The notes beneath the pieces were generated by a model, which was not told the origin of the DNA, did no database searches, and saw nothing but the letters and a program-made list of their open reading frames with translations. From positions 1 through 49,329 of the forward strand of contig CAZMZM010000013.1 of NCBI GenBank assembly GCA_964570865.1: a DNA stretch of 49,329 nt. The letters run 5' to 3'. This document shows positions 43,315 to 49,329 of the stretch, piece by piece. Both the position numbers and the translations under genes were made by a program. The DNA is from WGAL01 sp964570865 (GTDB lineage: Bacteria; Bacteroidota; Ignavibacteria; Ignavibacteriales; Melioribacteraceae). Position 1 is the first letter of the stretch. Every line of letters begins with the position of its first letter.

Positions 43315-44793
43315 TCAATTATCAATTGCAATTACAAATTTGCATCCTGTGGTTTTGTTTTCAGCTCTTAATTTCCAACCGCATCTATTAACCGCCAGTT
43401 CGTAGGCGATGTAACAACCGTAACCGGAGCGGCGTTCCTCGATATTTTTAGTTGTTACATTTTCAACAAAAACTTTCTGTATTCCGTCAACTTCTTCGAG
43501 AAGATTTTCTTTTATCCCTTTCCCGTTGTCTTCAATAATAATATATGCTTTATTTGTCCCGGTATCAATTTTAGTGGAAATTAAAACAAGCAAGTTTTCA
43601 GTATTGGCATGGTCAATACTGTTTTGAATAAGAGGCTCGATTATTTCCCAAACCACAAATTCGTTTATATGAACTTTGGGGAAATCAGGGGAAAGTTCCA
43701 TCTTAAATTCAATATTCTCCATCTTCGAAGAAATGCGAAGGAAAATATTTTCGACAATAAATTTTATCAGACGATTAACATCCGTATTAAAAATCGGGTT
43801 TCTAATCGTTTGAAGAGGGGGTTCGTACCACTTCATGTCGTAAATTGCACGTGCTACAAAGTTAGCGTATTTTAAAATCTTTTCTTTTGTTTCGATAATG
43901 TTATTGTCATTCAAGTTGCGTAAATCTTCCTTGATAAAACCCATCACTTTTTCAGCTTTGTGGTGAGTATGGTAAATACGTTTTGTAAAAATCTGTTCTT
44001 TTTGATGTTCAATTTCCGTTTTAAGAAATTGCTGTTTTTCTTCAAATAGTTTTTGTTGCGCTTTGTCCCGTTCCTGAATAGTGTAGGTAGAAATGTAATA
44101 CATTGTAAGCAAGCTCAATAAAATCAATGCAAAAAAGATAATGGCAAGTTGGTTGTAGTTCGAAAGAAACTCTTGTGCAAAACTTTTTAAATCGGGGCTT
44201 GTATTCATGTAGAAGACTCCAATCAGTTCCCCGTGCGGAGCAAAAGGGACAAGCACTTCAAAATCATTCCCGGCTTTTAGTGTGCTGATGATTTTTTCCT
44301 GCTGTTTTATTATCGGGAATTTTTTGCTGAAAAGTTGAATTGCCGAAGAATGGAGAGTGTTGTTTTTGGGCGTAACGGGGATTCTTGCTAAATAGTTGTA
44401 AAGCGATTTCCCGTCATCGAGTGCAATGACAGAATCTTTTGTCGGAACCAAAATGCAAATATCTTTAATGTTACGTTCCAACATTTGTTGAGTTAAAATT
44501 ATGTTAAACGATTGCACAATTCTGTTGCGCCGTTCATGTGGAAGTTGGTCAAAATCTCTTACGTTTTCAATAAGCAACTCAAGGGAGGTGGCGTTTGTGT
44601 TCGCAAGAATTTCAGCTGAATGACGTTTGTACCAGTTTTGAGTTCCGGAAAGCAAATCATGTACAAACGAACGCTCAACAATCATTAATACTAAAATAAA
44701 GAAGACTAATATTGCAAGGAGCAAAGTTATGTGTCTGAACTCCAAATGGTACTTGTCGGGTTTTTGTTCGATATGCAAGTTTTGATTATTCAT
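43315..44793 (-). CDS. sensor histidine kinase
   Basis: A 492-residue membrane kinase. Two transmembrane helices (about 22-40 and 215-234) flank a periplasmic sensor domain of about 175 residues. A coiled linker follows (240-270). The phosphoacceptor region is unusual: no standard H-E/D-x-x-T/N/P box is seen, the best candidates being the His cluster 275-278 (YHTHHKAEKV). The ATPase domain is clear: N box EPLIQNSIDHA (386-396), G1 EDNGKGI (421-427), G2 SGYGCYIAYELA (456-467). The gene overlaps the binding-protein gene by 8 nt, so the binding protein is its probable input partner. Confidence 0.92.
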   Translation of the reverse strand: MNNQNLHIEQKPDKYHLEFRHITLLLAILVFFILVLMIVERSFVHDLLSGTQNWYKRHSAEILANTNATSLELLIENVRDFDQLPHERRNRIVQSFNIILTQQMLERNIKDICILVPTKDSVIALDDGKSLYNYLARIPVTPKNNTLHSSAIQLFSKKFPIIKQQEKIISTLKAGNDFEVLVPFAPHGELIGVFYMNTSPDLKSFAQEFLSNYNQLAIIFFALILLSLLTMYYISTYTIQERDKAQQKLFEEKQQFLKTEIEHQKEQIFTKRIYHTHHKAEKVMGFIKEDLRNLNDNNIIETKEKILKYANFVARAIYDMKWYEPPLQTIRNPIFNTDVNRLIKFIVENIFLRISSKMENIEFKMELSPDFPKVHINEFVVWEIIEPLIQNSIDHANTENLLVLISTKIDTGTNKAYIIIEDNGKGIKENLLEEVDGIQKVFVENVTTKNIEERRSGYGCYIAYELAVNRCGWKLRAENKTTGCKFVIAIDN

Positions 44794-46081
44794 TCAATCC
44801 CAGCGAGTTAGAAATTTCGTATTGAGTTTTTTTCATTGCTTCTTCCGGACTAAGTTCGCCCGCGATAGTTAGACGCAAAAAGTGAGAAAGTATGTCTGAA
44901 ATTTTAGTGTAGTTCATAAGCTTGGGGCGTAATGCGCCTTCGTCAAGTAATTTTTTGTTAAAGAGTAAATCGGGGTAATTTGAAACGAATACGGAATCGG
45001 AATAAATCTCTTTTGTAACCGGAAGGTAGGAGCCGACTGAATACAAAATTTCTTGAGATTTTTTTTTGAGAAAGTATTTCATAAATTCAACAGCTTCCTT
45101 TTTGTGGGAACTGTTTTTTGTCAGCATCAAATTCCAACCGCCTATTGTGCTTCCTCTTAAACCTCCGGCGAAGTGAGGAAGCCAAGTTACACTGAGCAAT
45201 GCTTCTTTTTCAGCTGATTGATCTAAGTTTTTAGTGTCGTTTTTAAAACTTTGCCATCCTCTTAAGAATAAAGCACCATCTTTAAAAAAACTTGAGTAAG
45301 CGTTTTTTTCTCTGAAGTTAATGATATTTTTAGGAGAAATTTTATAACGGTTTGTCAAATCGTGAAGAAGTTTTGCCGCTTTAATCGATGCCGGTTTTGT
45401 GAAATCAATTTTGTTATTGTAAAAAGTCGGATCAGCACTTAAAACCAAATCGTTGTAAGAGCAGATTAAACCTTCATATTCGTCGGCAGGGAAAATATAG
45501 AATTTCTTTCCGAATTTTGCTCTTTTTGATAAACTGATAAAATCCTTCCATGTAATAGAATTGTTCAATTTTCTTTTTATCGACGAAAAGTCGGGAAATT
45601 CGGAAAGCAAATCTTTTCTGTAAAACATTACGCTTACATCCAAATAGAGAGGTGATGCAATTAATCGGTTTTTGAATTTACATGTTTCATATGCTTTCGG
45701 AAGAAAATTTGCAATTTCTTTCTTAGAGAAATACTTTTCCAAAGGTTCCGCCCACTTCGAGAAACGGCTAACCCAAACCAAATCGGCGGCAAAAATGTCA
45801 ATCCGTTTTGATTCACTCCGCAAAGATCTTATCAGCAGTTCTTTCCTTTCGTTTGTGCTGAATTTGTAGAACGGAATATCGATTGGGACAACTCTAATTT
45901 TTCCTTTGTGAAGCTCGTTAAAACTATCTATTATTTCTTCGTGAGCATCGGAAATATTATCAACGTAGTAAATCTTAATTTCATCGTTTCCGGAATTCAT
46001 AGGATTGCCCGGGAAGAAGACGTACGAAATCATCAGAATAAATAGTATTGCGAATAGGATAACAAAATACTTTGTTTTCAT
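44786..46081 (-). CDS. membrane-anchored family 1 extracellular solute (sugar)-binding protein
   Basis: A 431-residue protein of the MalE/trehalose-binding type. Cues are IDIFAADLVWVSRFSKWAEPL, ASPLYLDVSVMFYRKDLL, LRGWQSF and GGWNLMLTKNSSHKKEAVEFMKYF. It has an N-terminal hydrophobic segment (about 5-24) without a lipobox Cys, so it is a Sec signal or an uncleaved anchor. The frame stays open upstream to the assembly gap at 46245. The ATG at 46081 has a GAG-rich site and follows a promoter-like motif, so it is taken as the start. An upstream extension with two more membrane segments cannot be excluded. No permease gene is present. Confidence 0.85.
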   Translation of the reverse strand: MKTKYFVILFAILFILMISYVFFPGNPMNSGNDEIKIYYVDNISDAHEEIIDSFNELHKGKIRVVPIDIPFYKFSTNERKELLIRSLRSESKRIDIFAADLVWVSRFSKWAEPLEKYFSKKEIANFLPKAYETCKFKNRLIASPLYLDVSVMFYRKDLLSEFPDFSSIKRKLNNSITWKDFISLSKRAKFGKKFYIFPADEYEGLICSYNDLVLSADPTFYNNKIDFTKPASIKAAKLLHDLTNRYKISPKNIINFREKNAYSSFFKDGALFLRGWQSFKNDTKNLDQSAEKEALLSVTWLPHFAGGLRGSTIGGWNLMLTKNSSHKKEAVEFMKYFLKKKSQEILYSVGSYLPVTKEIYSDSVFVSNYPDLLFNKKLLDEGALRPKLMNYTKISDILSHFLRLTIAGELSPEEAMKKTQYEISNSLGLNE

Positions 46082-46105
46082 TTTCTCATTTTTTATATAA
46101 TTAAT

Positions 46106-46122
46106 TACAAAATATATACCAA
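46106..46122 (-). promoter_or_regulatory. possible sigma54-like or primary-sigma promoter of the binding-protein operon
   Basis: On the minus strand the motif TTGGTATATATTTTGTA ends 24 nt before the binding-protein ATG. Its GG and TG positions and spacing fit a -24/-12 element (consensus TTGGCAC-N5-TTGCA) with three mismatches. It also contains TATATTTTG, which resembles the Bacteroidota primary-sigma -7 box, so the sigma class is ambiguous. It matches the symporter's motif at 48336-48352 in spacing and most bases. Confidence 0.4.
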
Positions 46123-46245
46123 AAAATATGATTGAAATAAGCCGTGAAATCAAGAGTAATTGGCTTGGTAAATAAAAAATATGATAATAATTATTTTCCG
46201 GTATTATTAAAATAATAATATATAGTGTCGGGATGAAAAAATATT

Positions 46246-46345
46246 NNNNNNNNNNNNNNNNNNNNNNNNNNNNNNNNNNNNNNNNNNNNNNNNNNNNNNN
46301 NNNNNNNNNNNNNNNNNNNNNNNNNNNNNNNNNNNNNNNNNNNNN
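46246..46345. other. assembly gap (100 N)
   Basis: Exactly 100 undetermined bases, the conventional size for a scaffold join of unknown length. Any reading frame across it is unreliable. Flanking sequence on the right carries a TTGCTCCGTCGCTTCACTCG-type motif that recalls dispersed intergenic repeats, which may be why assembly broke. Confidence 0.99.
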
Positions 46346-46577
46346 ATGATTTGAAATATCCGGTTTTTGCGAGTGTGCCGGTTTATAAGGAAAGAATAAT
46401 CGGTGCAGGGGATTAATAGATTGCTCCGTCGCTTCACTCGGAAAGACTGTGTTTGTTATCTTTGGCATAAATATTGACATTTAGCGGATAGTAACTTAAA
46501 TTAATTTGCCATGGCAAACTTGTGTTTATTAAAAATTAGTTTATAATTCAACATTAATAATTACAGCTAACTGCACT
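46346..46577. other. non-coding stretch with repeat-like motif and upstream region of the SurA-like gene
   Basis: No credible gene is seen. The reading frames here are short and their products have no family likeness. 46428-46447 holds the repeat-like motif described for the gap. A 14-bp perfect palindrome lies at 46505-46518. The last 60 nt are AT-rich and should hold the promoter of the gene starting at 46578. Confidence 0.6.
46505..46518. promoter_or_regulatory. 14-bp perfect palindrome, candidate operator
   Basis: TTTGCCATGGCAAA is its own reverse complement and lies 60 nt before the start of the SurA/PpiD-like gene, in the region between two divergent units. It could be a binding site for a dimeric regulator. 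No cognate regulator is identified. Confidence 0.5.
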
Positions 46578-48137
46578 ATGAAAAATAAAAGAATAAATAT
46601 TTTACCTATTATTATTTCCATTATTGTTTTCGCTTCTATTTTATCTGCGCAAAATGGATATTTGGCTAAAATCGGTAATGAAAAGATTAGTCCTAACGAA
46701 TTTATTAAACGATTTGAACTTACTCCTAAGGTTACGGTTAATTTTCCGGAGGATAGTTCGAAAATTTATTTTCTTTATTCTCTGATTGCCGAAAAACTTT
46801 GGGCATTGGAAGGGGAAAAACTCGGATTACAAAATTCCGGATATGTAAAAAAATCGACGGATAACTTGCTTGAAAAATTGCTCTCAGATAAACTTTATAA
46901 GGAAGAGATTGAGAAAAAAATAAAGGTATTCCCTTCGGAAATAAATCAAGATTTGGTGAAAATTCATATTAAGCTGATTATGAATTTCATCAGTTCTTCG
47001 AGTAAGAATGAAATAAATGAAATATATTCGGAGTTGCAGAATGGTGTTGATTTCGATTCGTTATTATCGACAAGGAATGAAGCGGCTGAACAAAAAGAGG
47101 GAATTCCGATATTGTACGGTGATATGTCTCCTGAATTGGAAAACAGAGTATTTAAATTAAATCCGGATGAAAATACCAAGCCGGTATTTGTGGGAGGCGC
47201 TTGGGTTATATATCATCTTGCGAAAAGAGAATACATTAAAACACACCCGAATTTCCCTGGCAAAAGTGATGAAAAAATAGCCGAAGAAGTTATTTTCGAT
47301 AGGAAAGCAAAAGTAAATTATCGTAAGTTTTTTAGGCATAACATTATGGGACATGAAGTAAAAACGGATAAAAAGTTGTTCAATAAGTTGGATAATGCGC
47401 TTTACTCAAGGTTAGGAGAAAACCTGCAAAATGCCTTCAATCCGAATGATAATAAATATTATATGAATTATTATCAAATTTTAAGTGTTAAAAAGGATTT
47501 TTCGAAAGAGGAATTAAACGGTCTTTTTATTAAGTTTAAAAACAATCCGGTTAGCTTGGTTAAATTTATTGATGAAGTAGCAGTTGACGGATTATCAGTT
47601 GCCAAGAGTGATGAAATTTCATTTTATAATATGCTTAGTGCACGAGTAAAAAAATATATTTTCGATAAATTACTGGTTCGACTCGCATATAAAAGAGGAT
47701 TACAAAATGATGAAGAGTTAAAAAAAGAGCTTAAGGAATGGCAAGAAAGCTTTATCGCTAGTTACTATCGAAACAGTTTTTTGAAGAAAATATCTGTTGA
47801 GAACAAAGAAGTAAATAATTATTATCTTAAAATTAAAGACTTGATTCCGGACTCGCTGAGGAATAACTATGATTACATAAAAGAACGAATTGGTTCCGGT
47901 CTCTATTTTAAAAAGCTGAGCGAATTATACGAACTTAAAACGGCTGAATTAGCGGTAAAATACGGAGTGGAAATAAACCGTAAAATGCTTGACAAGTTGC
48001 ATGTAACAAATGTTCAGATGATTGTTTACAGAAGTCTCGGCTTCGGAGGTTCGATTACGGCAGTTCCTTACTTGACCCCATTTTATAAATGGTACAGTTG
48101 GATGCCCAAAGAGTTGAGAACAAAAGGAGAAAAGTAA
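46578..48137 (+). CDS. SurA/PpiD-like periplasmic protein, parvulin-type
   Basis: A 519-residue exported protein with signal peptide (hydrophobic 8-24, cleavage after LSAQ region). It begins like SurA/PpiD chaperones: YLAKIGNEKISPNEFIKRFEL is the usual opening strand and helix of the N-terminal chaperone domain. A degenerate parvulin (rotamase) domain lies at about residues 125-215 (IYSELQNGVDFDSLL; GDMSPELENRVFKLNPDE; VGGAWVIYHLAKRE). The C-terminal helical half is poorly conserved. Its likely role is folding or transit of exported proteins. It is transcribed away from the sensing operon. Confidence 0.75.
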   Translation: MKNKRINILPIIISIIVFASILSAQNGYLAKIGNEKISPNEFIKRFELTPKVTVNFPEDSSKIYFLYSLIAEKLWALEGEKLGLQNSGYVKKSTDNLLEKLLSDKLYKEEIEKKIKVFPSEINQDLVKIHIKLIMNFISSSSKNEINEIYSELQNGVDFDSLLSTRNEAAEQKEGIPILYGDMSPELENRVFKLNPDENTKPVFVGGAWVIYHLAKREYIKTHPNFPGKSDEKIAEEVIFDRKAKVNYRKFFRHNIMGHEVKTDKKLFNKLDNALYSRLGENLQNAFNPNDNKYYMNYYQILSVKKDFSKEELNGLFIKFKNNPVSLVKFIDEVAVDGLSVAKSDEISFYNMLSARVKKYIFDKLLVRLAYKRGLQNDEELKKELKEWQESFIASYYRNSFLKKISVENKEVNNYYLKIKDLIPDSLRNNYDYIKERIGSGLYFKKLSELYELKTAELAVKYGVEINRKMLDKLHVTNVQMIVYRSLGFGGSITAVPYLTPFYKWYSWMPKELRTKGEK

Positions 48138-48160
48138 AAACCGGAAGGTCTTGTTTAAAC

Positions 48161-48183
48161 TTTCATTTTGCGAGGAAATGAAA
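48161..48183. repeat. short inverted repeat after the SurA-like gene
   Basis: TTTCATTT (48161-48168) and AAATGAAA (48176-48183) pair with a 7-nt loop. It lies 23 nt after the stop and lacks a T tail, so it is at best a weak terminator. Confidence 0.35.
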
Positions 48184-48253
48184 TGTGAGAGGCAATATTT
48201 TCAAAATTCAATATTAGTTTACTGAACAATACTATCATTATTATCATAATAAT

Positions 48254-48280
48254 AATTTATTATCTTTTTAATAATAAATT
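48254..48280 (+). terminator. AT-only hairpin in the SurA-like/symporter intergenic region
   Basis: AATTTATTAT (48254-48263) and ATAATAAATT (48271-48280) pair perfectly around loop CTTTTTA and are followed by GTTTTCTCTT. Weak thermodynamically but positioned to separate the upstream gene from the symporter promoter. Confidence 0.4.
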
Positions 48281-48335
48281 GTTTTCTCTTACCATAAAAA
48301 AATAACAGAATATCGTTCAATTTCTATTTTAGTTC

Positions 48336-48352
48336 TTGGCACAAATTCTGTA
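48336..48352 (+). promoter_or_regulatory. candidate sigma54 (-24/-12) promoter of the symporter gene
   Basis: TTGGCACAAATTCTGTA has a perfect -24 half (TTGGCAC), correct spacing, and a partial -12 half (CTGTA versus TTGCA). Transcription would begin about 16 nt before the TTG start at 48379. A sigma54-activating response regulator is encoded in the neighbouring operon. Confidence 0.55.
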
Positions 48353-48378
48353 ATAAAATAAAAAAAACTTAAGGCAGA

Positions 48379-49329
48379 TTGAACTATAATTTAGAAATAT
48401 CGGATAACATTATTATTACGGCTTATTTTCTGATAGTAATTGCTATTGGATTGTATTATGCCAGAACTAAGAAGCAGACAGCAGATGATTATTTTTTTGC
48501 AGACAGGAAAATGGGATGGATGATAATCGGATTTTCTATTTTTGCTACAAATATTTCAAGCGAACACCTCGTCGGTTTGGCAAGTGCCGGTCAAAAATCG
48601 GGAATTGTGGTCGGGCATTTCGAGTGGTTGGCTATAATTTTTATTTTAGCTTTAGGCTGGCTTTTTACTCCGATATTTCTTAAATCCAAAATCAATACAA
48701 TTCCCGAATTAATAGGAATAAAATTTAATCCCAACGTCAGAAAGCTCTACTCCGCTCTCTCAATATTTACTTATATCTTTACTAAAATTGCTATTTCTCT
48801 CTTAGCCGGAAGCATTTTGCTTAATGAAATTTTCGGATGGAATTATGCAACTTCAATTACAATTATGCTTTTGTTCACAGGTATTTACACAATCATCGGA
48901 GGATTAAGGTCTGTTATGTACACCCAGATTTTTCAATCGGTGATTTTTATACTAGGAGGAATTGCAGTTGTATTTTACGGATTAAAGGGGGTAGGAGGAT
49001 TTTCATATTTTTGGGCAAATATTCCGGCTGACCATTTACAGATATTCAAAAGTATATCGGACCCGGATTTCCCATGGTTGGGTATTTTGCTCGGAGCTCC
49101 GATTCTTGCGGCTTGGTATTGGTGGGCTGACCAATATATCGTTCAGAGAGTTCTTAGCGCAAAAAATATTTCCGAAGCTAAAAAGGGAACTCTATTTGGG
49201 GCTGTTCTTAAATTCTTCCCATTTCTTTTCCTAATTTTGCCCGGAATAATTGTTTTGGAAATTAATACAGGAAGCGCAAAAGGAGTTTACAATATATTAT
49301 TCGGTTCAGGTTTTTTCCCAGCCGGAATT
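48379..49329 (+). CDS. SGLT-type sodium/sugar symporter (5' part, runs off the window)
   Basis: The first 317 residues of a sodium:solute symporter (SSS family, SGLT type), cut by the window edge. Visible signatures are NISSEHLVGLASAGQKSG (residues 58-75), FTGIYTIIGGLRSVMYTQIFQ, and WYWWADQYIVQRVLSAKN, all typical of sugar-specific members such as vSGLT. At least seven transmembrane helices are seen. The start is TTG at 48379, preceded by AAGGCAG; no ATG is available in frame upstream. It imports a sugar with Na+. Its sigma54-like promoter and location suggest control by the neighbouring response regulator. Confidence 0.9.
   Translation, partial: MNYNLEISDNIIITAYFLIVIAIGLYYARTKKQTADDYFFADRKMGWMIIGFSIFATNISSEHLVGLASAGQKSGIVVGHFEWLAIIFILALGWLFTPIFLKSKINTIPELIGIKFNPNVRKLYSALSIFTYIFTKIAISLLAGSILLNEIFGWNYATSITIMLLFTGIYTIIGGLRSVMYTQIFQSVIFILGGIAVVFYGLKGVGGFSYFWANIPADHLQIFKSISDPDFPWLGILLGAPILAAWYWWADQYIVQRVLSAKNISEAKKGTLFGAVLKFFPFLFLILPGIIVLEINTGSAKGVYNILFGSGFFPAGI

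Noticed and set aside
44786..46480. A single 564-residue frame running through the gap
   Set aside because: It crosses 100 N and its N-terminal part has no protein character; the gene was started at 46081 instead.
46501..46577. Sigma54 promoter before the SurA-like gene
   Set aside because: TGGCAAACTTG has the wrong spacing between the two halves (three bases short).
48837..49031. A 64-codon frame inside the symporter gene
   Set aside because: Shadow frame of the SGLT-type symporter, whose own frame shows strong family motifs.
1..49329. CRISPR arrays, insertion sequences, prophage genes
   Set aside because: No regularly spaced direct repeats, transposase or integrase motifs, or phage structural genes were seen on either strand.

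Overview
The window is a low-GC chromosomal segment of a Gram-negative bacterium, most likely from the Bacteroidota/Chlorobi side and plausibly Ignavibacteria. That placement is inference. It rests on a secreted glycoside hydrolase ending in a type IX secretion (T9SS, por) sorting domain, on a regulator type common in polysaccharide loci of this group, and on base composition. At least five genes use TTG starts (wzx-like, triple-AAA, dapF, accC, the sugar symporter). The assembly has one 100-N scaffold gap at 46246-46345.

Layout. 1-190: a tRNA-Thr(UGU) and a broken partial copy of it. 395-3185: trkA-trkH potassium uptake. 3193-10156: a same-strand run with a secreted duplicated-domain protein, rfbA, a large cytoplasmic coiled-coil protein, two SGNH hydrolases and an MBOAT acyltransferase, which looks like an envelope polysaccharide O-acylation module; an rRNA/tRNA 2'-O-methyltransferase follows. 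10950-16860 (minus): a tightly overlapping nonulosonate (sialic-acid-like) surface glycan operon: wHTH regulator, SpsF-type cytidylyltransferase, NeuB-type synthase, HAD phosphatase, GT-B-like glycosyltransferase, Wzx-like flippase. A promoter and a perfect inverted repeat sit at the regulator's start codon. 16907-19393 (minus): YfhO-like membrane protein. 19510-23412 (minus): a 1300-residue protein with N-terminal TPRs and three intact CbbX/SpoVK-type AAA+ modules.

23526-39799 (plus) is mostly core metabolism and housekeeping: GIN-domain lipoprotein, purE, YtcJ-like amidohydrolase, pruA, MGMT-family protein, dapF, ABM-like protein, PHP hydrolase, YfgM-like TPR protein, efp, accB-accC, gcvH, guaA, TPR protein, radC, a small coiled-coil lipoprotein, a LysM protein and phoH. 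Clear hairpin terminators follow pruA, gcvH and the LysM gene.

39859-46081 (minus) is the most interesting unit. A membrane-anchored sugar-binding protein, a sensor kinase, a sigma54-type response regulator and a T9SS-secreted GH5 glycanase lie in one overlapping operon with no ABC permease. Divergent from it are a SurA/PpiD-like protein and, at the right edge, a truncated SGLT-type sodium/sugar symporter. A sigma54-like -24/-12 motif precedes the symporter, and a closely matching motif precedes the binding-protein gene. Together these suggest a binding-protein-gated three-component system that couples detection of an extracellular oligosaccharide to glycanase secretion and sugar uptake.
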